From NCBI RefSeq assembly GCF_001429295.1, contig NZ_LMJL01000007.1, positions 59,903-123,902 on the forward strand: a stretch of DNA of 64,000 bases. Direction: 5' to 3'. Shown here one piece after another: positions 36,073 to 45,379 of this stretch; position 1 is the first letter of the stretch, and every line of letters begins with the position of its first letter. A program made the position numbers and the translations under genes. The stretch is from Flavobacterium sp. Root935. GTDB taxonomy: Bacteria; Bacteroidota; Bacteroidia; Flavobacteriales; Flavobacteriaceae. The notes under the pieces are model-generated. The model was not told the origin of the DNA. It ran no database searches and saw nothing but the letters and a program-made list of their open reading frames with translations.

Positions 36073-36410
36073 AAAATAAAAATAGCACATTACAATTTGA
36101 AAATAGTAATGTGCCAACTCTTTAAACAAATAGTACAATTATCTCATACTGATTCATTGAGTTAATAGTGAGGCACATTTTTCCCTCCAAATAAAAATTG
36201 AGAAAAGAAATCATAAAATCTTTCAAATAACTTTTTCATAATAGTGTATTTTAATGTTAGACAATAAATAAACACCAATAAAAAGAGTAAATCAGAAAGT
36301 TATAATAGAAGTGGGATTATATTTACTAAGTTACAAAATAAGAAGTAAAATAAAAACACTTTAAGATAATTTTATCAACCAAATTATTTGTTATCAACAC
36401 ATTACCAAAA
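36073..36410. other. 338-base AT-rich intergenic region
   Basis: Apart from the possible microprotein frame at 36162-36239 there is no recognisable gene, RNA or strong hairpin. Confidence 0.5.
36162..36239 (-). CDS. Possible 25-residue microprotein
   Basis: An ATG-to-TAA frame encodes MKKLFERFYDFFSQFLFGG and six more residues (KNVPHY). It is amphipathic and aromatic-rich, like a membrane-binding small peptide, and is the most protein-like stretch in the gap. It has no neighbour in its operon and no recognised family. It could equally be chance. Confidence 0.25.
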   Translation of the reverse strand: MKKLFERFYDFFSQFLFGGKNVPHY

Positions 36411-37028
36411 TCAAAGTCGATTATATTTAATATTCTCCATAATTTCCAGCAATTCTTCTTGAACCGAGATTCCTTTGTCTGCCAAATACCACAATTGTAA
36501 ATCTGTTTTTATCTTTTCATCAATTGGGCCAACCTCTCTTTTGTGATTTGCCATTAATTCAGCGGCACCTTTTGGTCTTGGTCCCCAATCGGCACGAACA
36601 ATTCCGGCTTCTTTACAAATAACAATTACTTTAGGAATTGCTCTTCCGCCATTTGTGAGATATTGATTCATTAAATCATCATTTTCATCACGCAGTGCTA
36701 TTCTTAGATCCACTTTTTTGTTTGAAGCCAAAGCCATTTTATTTAAAATTGGAAGAATCTGTGCCGCATCACCGCACCAGCCTTCAGAAAGTACCAGCCA
36801 AATGTAATGATTGCCTAAATGTTGTAGTTTATCAATAATAGGTTCTGCAATTTGTATGGTTTTCTCCAGTCTGTTCATTCTCGCTTCGTTTAATTTGGAA
36901 TAATTAGTCAAACTTTCCGATTGTTCGTTTCCTGTCGACTTTCCTTCAGACAATAAATCGGTTACTAATTTTCTGTATTCAGCATAGGAATGACTGTTGA
37001 ATAATGCTTTGGCTACGATGCTTTTCAT
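36411..37028 (-). CDS. Thioredoxin-like family protein
   Basis: A 205-residue cytoplasmic protein. The central part has a thioredoxin fold with WLVLSEGWCGDAAQILPILN; the active site is WCGDA, so only the first Cys of CxxC is present. IPKVIVICKEAG follows with the cis-Pro, and DWGPRPKGAAELM is also characteristic of the Thioredoxin_9 type. With one Cys it is unlikely to be a classical disulfide reductase; thiol binding or monothiol chemistry is possible. It is monocistronic. Confidence 0.75.
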   Translation of the reverse strand: MKSIVAKALFNSHSYAEYRKLVTDLLSEGKSTGNEQSESLTNYSKLNEARMNRLEKTIQIAEPIIDKLQHLGNHYIWLVLSEGWCGDAAQILPILNKMALASNKKVDLRIALRDENDDLMNQYLTNGGRAIPKVIVICKEAGIVRADWGPRPKGAAELMANHKREVGPIDEKIKTDLQLWYLADKGISVQEELLEIMENIKYNRL

Positions 37029-37109
37029 ATTGGTTTGATTTTTAGGATAGAATAAAAATACAAAATTTAGAAAGACGAGGATAATGACAATTGTCAGATT
37101 TCAAACAAT

Positions 37110-37625
37110 TTACCAAGACGTTGACTTTTCTAAATATTTTTTGGCTTCTTGTTTTATCCAACCTTTTTCTGAATTCATAATCTCCTTAATTTTTTCGTCA
37201 AAACCTTTCATTTTTAATTTTCTTAGAGATATTATTATATGACCATAAACATCATTATCATCTAACAAAATTGCAAACTGTTTTTCTGATAAGTAAAATT
37301 TAAATTCCCCAACTAATAGTGCAAAAGTTTCCCTGCCTTTGCCATATGTATTATTCATGAGAACATCAATAATTGCTTTCTCAACTCGTGCAGATTTTTT
37401 GAAATTCTTTTTCTTGATAATATTTCTTAGATTTTCTCCTAATCGCCAAATATGAAATTCAAAAGAATACCATATTCTAAATGAAAATTTTGAATCTCCT
37501 TTTTCTTTATTATTTACAAACCAATACTTACACAAATCATCAATTAAATTTGATAAGCTTTCTTCGGTAAGACTATTAATAAATTCGTCTTCTTCGATTT
37601 TACTGTATTCATTCAAAAATTTCAT
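37110..37625 (-). CDS. Orphan protein of unknown function
   Basis: A 171-residue, Lys/Glu-rich, probably all-alpha cytoplasmic protein. It has no signal peptide, no membrane helix and no recognised motif. The ending IKEIMNSEKGWIKQEAKKYL, with aromatic spacing (WYSFEFHIWRLG), is reminiscent of HEAT-like or immunity-protein helical repeats, but this is weak. It sits alone between the thioredoxin-like gene and pyrH. Confidence 0.55.
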   Translation of the reverse strand: MKFLNEYSKIEEDEFINSLTEESLSNLIDDLCKYWFVNNKEKGDSKFSFRIWYSFEFHIWRLGENLRNIIKKKNFKKSARVEKAIIDVLMNNTYGKGRETFALLVGEFKFYLSEKQFAILLDDNDVYGHIIISLRKLKMKGFDEKIKEIMNSEKGWIKQEAKKYLEKSTSW

Positions 37626-37754
37626 CTACCAATCAATTAAATATTTAAAACTTATTTTTAAAAAAAGTTTTTTCTTACAAAAATAAAAAATCTGAATAAT
37701 AAAGTGAACCCAAAATTATTTTACAAACATTATTTCTAAAAATCAGAATATGTC

Positions 37755-37762
37755 TATATTTG
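37755..37762 (+). promoter_or_regulatory. Promoter -7 element of pyrH
   Basis: TATATTTG (then C) is an exact TAnnTTTG match 22 bases before the pyrH start codon. Confidence 0.55.
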
Positions 37763-37784
37763 CACAAATTAACGCGACACACAC

Positions 37785-38492
37785 ATGAAATATAAAAGAA
37801 TTCTTCTAAAACTTAGCGGTGAAGCGCTAATGGGTGATTTACAATACGGTATAGACCCAAAAAGATTAGCCGAATATGCAGATGAAATTAAGCAGATTCA
37901 CAGTAAAGGAGTAGAGATTGCAATTGTTATTGGAGGAGGAAATATATTTAGAGGAGTTGCTGGAGCAAGTTCTGGAATGGATAGAGTTCAAGGTGATTAC
38001 ATGGGGATGCTTGCAACTGTAATTAACGGAATGGCTTTACAAGGTGCTCTTGAAGATAAAGGAATGAAAACGCGTTTGCAGACTGCTTTAAAAATGGAAT
38101 CTATTGCAGAACCATACATTAAAAGAAGAGCAGACCGCCACTTAGAAAAAGGCAGAATCGTAATTTTTGGTGCCGGAACCGGAAATCCATATTTTACAAC
38201 AGATACTGCAGCAGTTTTAAGAGGAATCGAAATTAATGCTGATGTTATCTTAAAAGGAACTCGTGTTGATGGTGTTTATGATTCTGACCCTGAGAAAAAT
38301 GCTTCTGCAGTAAAATTTGACTTTATTTCGTTTGACGACGTAATTAAAAAAGGTTTAAATGTAATGGACACTACTGCATTTACACTTAGTCAAGAAAACA
38401 AATTACCAATCGTAGTTTTTGATATGAATAAAATTGGAAACTTGTTGAAAATCTGCGAAGGCGAAAACATAGGAACTGTAGTTAATATATAG
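37785..38492 (+). CDS. pyrH: Uridylate (UMP) kinase
   Basis: A 235-residue amino-acid-kinase-fold enzyme converting UMP to UDP. The N-terminal [14 protein letters not shown] and [13 protein letters not shown] segments bind phosphates. [19 protein letters not shown] and [18 protein letters not shown] are diagnostic of bacterial PyrH. It is followed by frr, an order conserved across bacteria. Confidence 0.97.
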   Translation: MKYKRILLKLSGEALMGDLQYGIDPKRLAEYADEIKQIHSKGVEIAIVIGGGNIFRGVAGASSGMDRVQGDYMGMLATVINGMALQGALEDKGMKTRLQTALKMESIAEPYIKRRADRHLEKGRIVIFGAGTGNPYFTTDTAAVLRGIEINADVILKGTRVDGVYDSDPEKNASAVKFDFISFDDVIKKGLNVMDTTAFTLSQENKLPIVVFDMNKIGNLLKICEGENIGTVVNI

Positions 38493-38496
38493 TCAT

Positions 38497-38562
38497 CAGT
38501 AACAGTTTACAGTCGCATAAATAAGACTTTAACTGAAAACTGAGAATGAAAACTGAAAACTA
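38497..38562. repeat. CAGTTTACAGTCGCA / AACTGAAAACTG repeat between pyrH and frr
   Basis: It shares words with the perfect palindrome at 13971-14026, including tandem AACTGAGAA and AACTGAAAACT units. It does not form a clean terminator. Confidence 0.5.
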
Positions 38563-38569
38563 AAAAAAA

Positions 38570-39133
38570 ATGACTGAAGAAATAGACTTTATTTTAGAAA
38601 GTACTGAAGAATCGATGAATGGTACTATTGCACACTTAGAGAAAGAATTTCTTAATATTCGTGCAGGAAAAGCTTCTCCAGCAATGCTTGGAGGTGTTTT
38701 TGTAGATTATTATGGATCTGCAACACCGCTTTCTCAGGTATCTAAAATCAGCGTTCCAGATGCTAGAACAATTACATTACAGCCATTTGAAAAAAATATG
38801 CTGCAAGCAATTGAAAAGGCTATCTTAATTGCAAACATCGGATTTAACCCGATGAACAATGGTGATATGGTAATCATCAGCGTACCGCCATTGACAGAAG
38901 AGCGTCGTCGTGATTTGGCTAAACAAGCAAAATCTGAGGCTGAAGATGCTAAAATTGGTATTCGTAACTCTCGTAAAGATGCAAATACCGAAATCAAAAA
39001 ATTAGAAAAAGAAGGAACTTCTGAAGACATTTGCAAATCTGCTGAAGAAGAAGTTCAAAACTTGACAAACGCTTTTATTAAAAAAATTGATGAATTATTG
39101 GTTTTAAAAGAAGCCGAAATCATGAAAGTGTAA
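38570..39133 (+). CDS. frr: Ribosome-recycling factor
   Basis: A 187-residue protein that, with EF-G, splits post-termination ribosomes. The three-helix-bundle motifs are present: HLEKEFLNIRAGKASPAML, LQPFEKNMLQAIEKAI and PPLTEERRRDLAKQAKSEAE. Length is standard. It is co-oriented with pyrH (about 78 bases apart) and ends in a strong terminator. Confidence 0.97.
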   Translation: MTEEIDFILESTEESMNGTIAHLEKEFLNIRAGKASPAMLGGVFVDYYGSATPLSQVSKISVPDARTITLQPFEKNMLQAIEKAILIANIGFNPMNNGDMVIISVPPLTEERRRDLAKQAKSEAEDAKIGIRNSRKDANTEIKKLEKEGTSEDICKSAEEEVQNLTNAFIKKIDELLVLKEAEIMKV

Positions 39134-39152
39134 TCAAAGATCTGAGATATTT

Positions 39153-39192
39153 AAAAAATCCGTCTGGTGAATAGTACCAGACGGATTTTTTT
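39153..39192 (+). terminator. Rho-independent terminator after frr
   Basis: A 13-bp stem (AAATCCGTCTGGT / ACCAGACGGATTT) has a 7-base loop and a T tract. Confidence 0.92.
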
Positions 39193-39197
39193 ATTGT

Positions 39198-39205
39198 TAT
39201 TTTTG
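39198..39205 (+). promoter_or_regulatory. Promoter -7 element of the DUF5686 gene
   Basis: TATTTTTG, then CA, matches TAnnTTTG and lies just after the frr terminator and 47 bases before the next start codon. Confidence 0.45.
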
Positions 39206-39252
39206 CATACGAAAATTAAATTCTTTTCGTTTTTGAAACTATATCATTCTGT

Positions 39253-41748
39253 ATGAAGCTATTTTGTTTTTTGACTTTGTTTTTTACGCTTACTCTTCAA
39301 GCGCAATTTCAAATAAACGGAATCGTAACCGATTCAAATAACAAACCTCTTCCGTTTGCCACAATAACCACCTCAGAAAACAACAATACTATTACAGATG
39401 TTGATGGGAAGTTTATTTTTAAAATCAGCACATCTGCTACAACTCTATCAGTATCTTATGTTGGTTTTCAAACCAAAACCATTGCATTAATCAGCAATAA
39501 AACTTTTTATGCCGTTTCGCTTGTACAGCAGACAGATGATTTGAAAGAAGTTGTGGTTTCTAATGAAAATCCTGCATTGACAATAATTCGAAAAGTTATT
39601 GCCAATAAACCGCTAAATGATCCGCAGAAAAAACTCAATAATTTTGAGTACAAAACATACAACAAACTTATTGTAACCGCTAATCCAGATTCGATAGACG
39701 GCAGGATCGACTCTACCGCGTCTTACAAAGATTTAAATAAAAAAATCATCAATGTTGATTCTTCTGATTATAAGTTTAAAGAAATTGTAAGCAGACAGCA
39801 TTTATTTCAAACCGAGAAAGTTTCGGAATATCAATTTGGAAATAACAAATTAAAAGAAACTGTTCTTGGCACCAAAATAGCTGGTTTTAAACAGCCTATT
39901 TACGAAGTTTTGGCATTTAATCTTCAGTCGATTTCCATCTACGATCCGAAGTACGAATTGTTTGAAACGAAATATGAAAATCCGATTTCTAATCAAGCGC
40001 CATCGAGTTATAATTATAAATTGTTAGATACTGTCAGCATCAAAGGCCGCGACACGTATATGATTTATTTCAAAAATAAACTTAAGCGAAAATCTTCTGG
40101 CTTAGAAGGCGTATTGTATATTGATAAAGAAAATTTTGCTGTTGCGAAAGCGGTAATGCGAATTAAAGGTGTTTTGGATATTAGCGGCATTCACGAATTT
40201 GAATATATTCCGAAAGAAAAAATTTGGTTCCAAAGCAATACCACATTCAAAATTGTAAAAGGAAAAAATGACGATGATATTAGAATTTTAGGAGGAACGA
40301 TTCAGTTTGACGGAGATGTTGAAGAAAATTTTGAACCCAGAAAAAAAGTGGCTTCAGATTTCACCTATTTACTTTCAGAAAGTAATAGTTTCGATATTCG
40401 TGTCAACACCAATACTGCTATAAAAAATCCATCGCTTTATATCGAAATTAAAGACGATGCGGCCAAAAAACCTGAATCGTTTTGGGAAGCTTACCGCAAA
40501 GAAAATCTTGACTTAAAAAGCCAAAAAACATATTTATTACTAGACAGTCTTTCGGTGAGCAATAGAGTTGAAAAGCGTTTAGGAATAGGCCGAAAAATTA
40601 TTAATGGCTTCTATCCTATTGGTCCTGTTGATCTGGATTTAAAGAAGATTATAAGTTTTAATAATTATGAAGGTTTCCGAATTGGTTTAGGCGGAATTAC
40701 AAATGATCGCTTTTCGAAAAACTTCAGACTTGAAAGTTATACGGCGTACGGAACCAAAGATGGTGTTTTTAAATACAGTGTGGGAGCCGGCGTTTTATTA
40801 GATAAATATACCAATACCTGGCTGAATGGTTATTATGCTGATGATGTACGGGAAATTGCAAGTACCGTTTTCAGTGTAGACAAACGTGTGTTTAAAATTT
40901 ATGACCCGCGGCCAATTAATATTAGTACATTTTACGAATATTCAGGATGGCGAGGTAATATCCAGACTAAATTTATTCCGAAAACTGAAGCAGTTTTAGA
41001 AGTTTCGCGAAATTATATTGAACCTAAATTTGATTATCTTTTTAATCATGACGGAAAATTATATTCCAGCTATGTAATGACTACAGCAATGCTGTCGATT
41101 GTATGGGCGCCTTTCAGCGAGTTTATGCAGACTCCAACAGGAAGAAATGAAACAGATAAAAAATTTCCAAGGTTTACGTTTCAATATACACAGTCATTAC
41201 CAAATGTATTTGATAATGATTTTACTTTCAGCAAAATAGATTTTAAAGCCGAATACGAAAAACAATATTTAAATCGCCAGAAGACGAGTTTGCTTTTGCA
41301 GGCAGGTTATGCAATGGGAGATGTTCCTATTACTCATTTGTATAATACTTCTCCAAATAATTTAACCAAAGAAACTGTTATTCAGCGTATTACTTTTGCA
41401 GGAAGAAATGCCTTTGAAACCATGTATTTTAATGAATTCTTCTCTAGTCAATATCTTATGTTTCAGATCAAGCATGGTTTTGACCGTATTAAAATTATGA
41501 GAAAAGTTCGTCCGTCGCTGGTTTTAGTAACCAGAATGGCTTGGGGAAATATGGAAAAACCAGAACAACATGTTGGACCCGATTACAAAACACTTGATAA
41601 AGGTTATTTTGAATCGGGAATTGAGCTAAATAAAATCTACAAAGGTTTCGGTCTTGGCGGATTCTATCGTTATGGCCCAAACCAATTATTGAAGTTTGAA
41701 GACAATATTGCAGTTAAGATTTCTTATGTACTTGATCTTGGACTTTAA
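39253..41748 (+). CDS. DUF5686 outer-membrane protein with CarboxypepD_reg-like domain
   Basis: An 831-residue protein with a signal peptide (LTLQAQ, cut near residue 17). Residues 20-105 form a carboxypeptidase-regulatory-like domain (FQINGIVTDSNNKPLPFATI; TTLSVSYVGFQTKTI), and the rest is the DUF5686 region, ending in a barrel-like DLGL terminus. The family is common in Bacteroidota outer membranes, without a defined substrate. Unlike TonB receptors it lacks a plug. It is monocistronic with its own promoter. Confidence 0.8.
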   Translation: MKLFCFLTLFFTLTLQAQFQINGIVTDSNNKPLPFATITTSENNNTITDVDGKFIFKISTSATTLSVSYVGFQTKTIALISNKTFYAVSLVQQTDDLKEVVVSNENPALTIIRKVIANKPLNDPQKKLNNFEYKTYNKLIVTANPDSIDGRIDSTASYKDLNKKIINVDSSDYKFKEIVSRQHLFQTEKVSEYQFGNNKLKETVLGTKIAGFKQPIYEVLAFNLQSISIYDPKYELFETKYENPISNQAPSSYNYKLLDTVSIKGRDTYMIYFKNKLKRKSSGLEGVLYIDKENFAVAKAVMRIKGVLDISGIHEFEYIPKEKIWFQSNTTFKIVKGKNDDDIRILGGTIQFDGDVEENFEPRKKVASDFTYLLSESNSFDIRVNTNTAIKNPSLYIEIKDDAAKKPESFWEAYRKENLDLKSQKTYLLLDSLSVSNRVEKRLGIGRKIINGFYPIGPVDLDLKKIISFNNYEGFRIGLGGITNDRFSKNFRLESYTAYGTKDGVFKYSVGAGVLLDKYTNTWLNGYYADDVREIASTVFSVDKRVFKIYDPRPINISTFYEYSGWRGNIQTKFIPKTEAVLEVSRNYIEPKFDYLFNHDGKLYSSYVMTTAMLSIVWAPFSEFMQTPTGRNETDKKFPRFTFQYTQSLPNVFDNDFTFSKIDFKAEYEKQYLNRQKTSLLLQAGYAMGDVPITHLYNTSPNNLTKETVIQRITFAGRNAFETMYFNEFFSSQYLMFQIKHGFDRIKIMRKVRPSLVLVTRMAWGNMEKPEQHVGPDYKTLDKGYFESGIELNKIYKGFGLGGFYRYGPNQLLKFEDNIAVKISYVLDLGL

Positions 41749-41775
41749 GAATTAAATTCCAAATTTTACGATAGG

Positions 41776-41892
41776 TTTGTCATCCTGACGAAGGAAGGAT
41801 CACACTCGTAACTCGACAAAGATTGGCAATTCTTTATGTAAAATTACTTTGCCGAATCGCTAGTGTGATCCTTCCTTCGTCAGGATGACAAA
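41776..41892. repeat. Inverted repeat TTTGTCATCCTGACGAAGGA family
   Basis: The left arm reads TTTGTCATCCTGACGAAGGA and continues AGGATCACAC. The right arm GTGTGATCCTTCCTTCGTCA continues GGATGACAAA. Arms are about 30 bases and nearly perfect. Confidence 0.85.
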
Positions 41893-41923
41893 AAACATGC
41901 TTAAAAAAAATCTTCAGATAGTC

Positions 41924-42023
41924 TGTCATTTCGAGGAACGAGAAATCTCCGTAAGAACCTCTACAAAGATTGGATATTCGTTATGGAGTTACTCGTGGAG
42001 ATTTCTCCTTCGTCGAAATGACA
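41924..42023. repeat. Inverted repeat TGTCATTTCGA family, imperfect
   Basis: The left arm TGTCATTTCGAGGAACGAG continues AAATCTCC. The right arm is GGAGATTTCTCCTTCGTCGA followed by AATGACA. It is the same family as 29502-29603 with a few changed positions. Confidence 0.8.
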
Positions 42024-42030
42024 AAAAAAC

Positions 42031-42060
42031 CTTTATCAAAGTTTAAAACTTTGACAAAGG
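42031..42060. repeat. Palindrome CTTTATCAAAGTTT..AAACTTTGACAAAG
   Basis: A 14-bp near-perfect stem related to the palindrome in the phoB-phoR gap. Confidence 0.7.
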
Positions 42061-42122
42061 TATGCGTGCAAGAAAGAATCAAAAAAAAATCCCAAACCAC
42101 AATCATAAAAATTGGAATTTGG

Positions 42123-42138
42123 TCCCGAAGCCTCGGGA
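42123..42138. repeat. 16-bp palindrome TCCCGAAGCCTCGGGA inserted in a larger repeat
   Basis: It interrupts a TTGGAATTTGG repeat exactly where the uninterrupted copy at 29661-29720 continues. A near-identical palindrome lies inside recJ (58311-58326). Confidence 0.7.
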
Positions 42139-42165
42139 TAAAAAAATTGATATTTTGTTAAAAAT

Positions 42166-44436
42166 TTATGGTTTCAAAATCAGGACTGAAGGTGTATTGT
42201 TCAGCCAAGTACTTTGAGATTCAATTAATTTTTTCCAGCTGTCTAAACTTATAATCATTAAGTCTTGACCATCTAAAAATTCTTTTTTAATTGTTCTATC
42301 ATGCATAATCATAATATGATTTGGCGCAATCTGTTCGATAGATCGGATAGTTTCCTGAATATCACGAGTGTTTTTTACTTCACCGCTGGCATCTAAAACT
42401 GTAATCTGCGAACCGTTATTATTGATTAGTTTTTTAGCATAATCAATTAAAAAAGCATCTTCTCTACTGAATACAGGCATGAAAACCTGATTTATTTCTT
42501 CAAAATCTTTATCGATAAAAATACCAACCGGCATTCTGGTTTTTGCAATAATATGACGGGTTCTTTCATCAAAAGGAGAATTTTCAAACAATCCTTCTTT
42601 TCCTGTGAATTTATCGATTAAACGATCTGGATTTACTATTCGGGTTGTAAAACCAAGAATCTTTCCAAGTAGAGTTCCATCAAAAATAGATTGTCCTAAC
42701 CCAACCAATAATAAGTCATATTCTCCTTGGTTTGCCGAATCAATAATATCCGTATCTATATCATTAGAAACTTTAAAAAGACTCACAATATTTTGATTCA
42801 ATCGGTTGGATTCTTCGATAATTGGAACTAACATTTTACGTTCATGATCTTTTACATCAAAAGAGTGAATTTCTGTACTTAAAGACAAGTGCATTGCTGT
42901 TACAATCGAATTGTCTGGTTGTTTTTTAACCAAACTGTTGGCAATTTTTAAAAGTTTTTTCCCTCTTTCTGGAGTTGCAAACGAAAGCAGGATTTTATAT
43001 TTGCTCTTACTCCCAATTTCCTGCGGTACATTCGTCGCTTTATCTTTAAAAATAAAGCCTATAAAATCTAAAGCCGGGCCTGTCATAAAAGTAGTTACCA
43101 AAGCCATAATTACCATCATGGTAAAAATCTCTGTTGACAAAACTCCAAGATCATAGCCAATATTTAAAACTACAAGCTCCATTAAACCTCTTGTATTCAT
43201 CAAAGCTCCAATTGCCAAACTATCTTTCCAATTTTGTCCAACAAATTTAGCTGCCAACGCACTTCCGAAAAATTTACCGGCTACAGCAACCGCTATAATT
43301 AATCCAGTAATTTTCCATAATTCAGGATCATTAAGCAGCCCAATCTGCGTACGCAAACCTGTAAAAACGAAGAATAAAGGCAATAAGACTATTATAGCAA
43401 CGTCTTCTACTTTCTCAATAAATATGTTTCTGAATTTATTATTTTCAGGCATAATTGCTCCTGCAAGGAAAGCTCCAAATAAAGCATGAATTCCAATTAA
43501 TTCTGCAGCATATGCTGAGATTAAAAGTGTGATAAAAAAGATAGCAACAACAGGTTTATTTAAACTTTCTCTTGTTGAATTTAAATCTCCGACACGCTTT
43601 AAAAACGGACGAACGATTTTCAGCATAATAATTACATAAAGAATCGCTAAACCAATTACATATAATGCACTTGTAAATGAACCTGCTTTTACGATAGCAA
43701 TTACAACTGCCAAAATACACCAAGCAGTAATATCATCTGCCGCTGCACAAGTAATGGCAATAGTTCCGAGTTTTGTTTTCTGCATGCCTCGCTCTTGGAC
43801 AATTCTGGCTAGAACCGGAAATGCAGTAATACTCATGGCAATTCCCATAAATAATCCGAAAGAAGAAAACTCAACACCAATTGGGGCAAAAGTGTGATAA
43901 ATAAAATAGGCCAATGTTAATCCTAAAGCAAACGGAATTACGATACTGGCATGGCTGATAACAACTGCATCGTGTGCTTTGTTTTTAAGCACTTTCAAAT
44001 CCAGCTCCATCCCGATAACGAACATGAAAAGAATTAAACCAATCTGACTTAAAAATTGTAAATTTCCTAATGATTCTTTTGGGAATAAAGCCGCAGAGAA
44101 TTCTGGAAAGTACATTCCGACCAAAGATGGCCCTAAAACAATTCCGGCAATCATTTCTCCAATTACAGATGGCTGTCCGATTTTTCTAAAAAACCATCCA
44201 AATAAACGCGCTACTAAAATAATAGTCACGATTTGCGCCAATAAAATAGCCAGCGGATGCTGTAAATTTTCGACCATAGAATGAAGGAAATCATTCCAAT
44301 GATTACTTTCTATTTTTTTCTTGACGATATCGCGTCCAACTTCTAATGCTGCGCCTTTTGAAATTATCCAATATATTAGAGCGGTAAAACCTCCAATAAT
44401 TGTTACGTAGAATAAAGAGTTTTTAATGTTATTCAT
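42166..44436 (-). CDS. CPA2-type cation:proton antiporter with universal-stress-like tail
   Basis: The protein has 756 residues from the ATG at 44436. An in-frame ATG 60 bases upstream would add a polar stretch crossing the promoter region. After a first helix comes the KefB/NapA-type membrane domain (about 55-455), with GEMIAGIVLGPSLVGMYFPE and IGIHALFGAFLAGAIMP. A cytoplasmic tail (about 490-756) has two universal-stress-protein-like halves (KYKILLSFATPERGKKLL; LLVGLGQSIFDGTLLGKI). The protein should exchange Na+ or K+ for H+ at the inner membrane. Ion selectivity is not determined. Confidence 0.85.
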   Translation of the reverse strand: MNNIKNSLFYVTIIGGFTALIYWIISKGAALEVGRDIVKKKIESNHWNDFLHSMVENLQHPLAILLAQIVTIILVARLFGWFFRKIGQPSVIGEMIAGIVLGPSLVGMYFPEFSAALFPKESLGNLQFLSQIGLILFMFVIGMELDLKVLKNKAHDAVVISHASIVIPFALGLTLAYFIYHTFAPIGVEFSSFGLFMGIAMSITAFPVLARIVQERGMQKTKLGTIAITCAAADDITAWCILAVVIAIVKAGSFTSALYVIGLAILYVIIMLKIVRPFLKRVGDLNSTRESLNKPVVAIFFITLLISAYAAELIGIHALFGAFLAGAIMPENNKFRNIFIEKVEDVAIIVLLPLFFVFTGLRTQIGLLNDPELWKITGLIIAVAVAGKFFGSALAAKFVGQNWKDSLAIGALMNTRGLMELVVLNIGYDLGVLSTEIFTMMVIMALVTTFMTGPALDFIGFIFKDKATNVPQEIGSKSKYKILLSFATPERGKKLLKIANSLVKKQPDNSIVTAMHLSLSTEIHSFDVKDHERKMLVPIIEESNRLNQNIVSLFKVSNDIDTDIIDSANQGEYDLLLVGLGQSIFDGTLLGKILGFTTRIVNPDRLIDKFTGKEGLFENSPFDERTRHIIAKTRMPVGIFIDKDFEEINQVFMPVFSREDAFLIDYAKKLINNNGSQITVLDASGEVKNTRDIQETIRSIEQIAPNHIMIMHDRTIKKEFLDGQDLMIISLDSWKKLIESQSTWLNNTPSVLILKP

Positions 44437-44650
44437 AACTCGTTCTTTTAATTTATTGCCGCAAATATCAGAAGTGAGCTTCAAGTGAAAAAACAAATTT
44501 CCTGCTAATTTTCAATGTATGTAACAAGTCGGAAAAACTTTGTAATAAGTTCTAAAGCTCAACAAAAATCTACTAGCAATGTGAATGGAATCTAAGGCTT
44601 TATTTCGAGAACAAAGCTTCGACTTCGCTCAGCCTGACACATAAATAACT

Positions 44651-45379
44651 CTATATCTTCACTTTCTTCAAAAAATCAGAACGATAGGTTTCGCTTAAAA
44701 TTAAAGTCGTGTTTTTATTTTTTTCTTCTAGATGATGCAATACAATTTCATTATGATTAAAGAATTTTATTGCCTTTACTGCCACAATTTCTTTCTTATT
44801 TATTCTGCAGAAATCGGCTTCGGGTAATTCGTTTAAAAGGGTGTCGAATTTTACGTTTTTTAAATTCAGAAAACTTCCGTCAGAAAGCAGAACCGTTTTG
44901 TCACGGCTGTCGCTTACAGCCGTTTTGATATATTGAATTTTATTAAAATACAGCAAAGTTTTTCCTTTATCTGTATTCAACTGTATGAATTTTTTAGCCG
45001 AATCTGGTTTATCAAAACGTTCAAAAGCTTTTGAGACTGCTTTTTGCAGACGTTCCAATTTTACAGGTTTTGTGATATAATCTACTGCATCTATATTAAA
45101 AGCATCTGCGGCATAATCTTTATAAGCCGTACAAAAAATGACCAATTTATCATCGAGCATTTCAGCCAAATGCAAACCGTCCATGCCTGGCATTTCGATA
45201 TCAGAAATTAAGAGATCAAAATCCAGATCTGAAATATCAGACAAAAGTTTCTGCGGATTATTATACGTTTTTACAATTTCCAGTTCAGGAATTTGTTCAC
45301 AAAGCATTTTAAGGTACGTTAATCCAGGAAGCTCATCGTCCAGAAGCAAGCATTTCAGTTTTGTATTCAAGTAAATCAA
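44651..45379 (-). CDS. LytTR-family response regulator
   Basis: About 242 residues. There is no ATG at the start; the TTG at 45379 or the one at 45370 must be used, and both lie inside the end of the kinase gene. The receiver domain has CLLLDDELPGL and phospho-acceptor Asp in LLISDIEMPGMDGLHLA, then DYITKPVKLERL. The C-terminal LytTR DNA-binding domain has YIKTAVSDSRDKTVLLSDGS and FCRINKKEIVAVKAIKFF. It forms a pair with the overlapping sensor kinase. Targets are unknown. Confidence 0.85.
   Translation of the reverse strand: MIYLNTKLKCLLLDDELPGLTYLKMLCEQIPELEIVKTYNNPQKLLSDISDLDFDLLISDIEMPGMDGLHLAEMLDDKLVIFCTAYKDYAADAFNIDAVDYITKPVKLERLQKAVSKAFERFDKPDSAKKFIQLNTDKGKTLLYFNKIQYIKTAVSDSRDKTVLLSDGSFLNLKNVKFDTLLNELPEADFCRINKKEIVAVKAIKFFNHNEIVLHHLEEKNKNTTLILSETYRSDFLKKVKI

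Larger units (their letters stand above)
41749..42165. other. 417-base intergenic region filled with repeats
   Basis: It holds, in order, two GACGAAGGA-type inverted repeats, a CAAAGTTTaaAACTTTG palindrome and an interrupted TTGGAATTTGG repeat. The open frame at 41970-42161 is formed by these and is not a gene. Confidence 0.7.

Noticed and set aside
41970..42161. Plus-strand open frame of 63 codons.
   Set aside because: It is built from the GACGAAGGAG and TTGGAATTTGG repeats in a gene-free gap.
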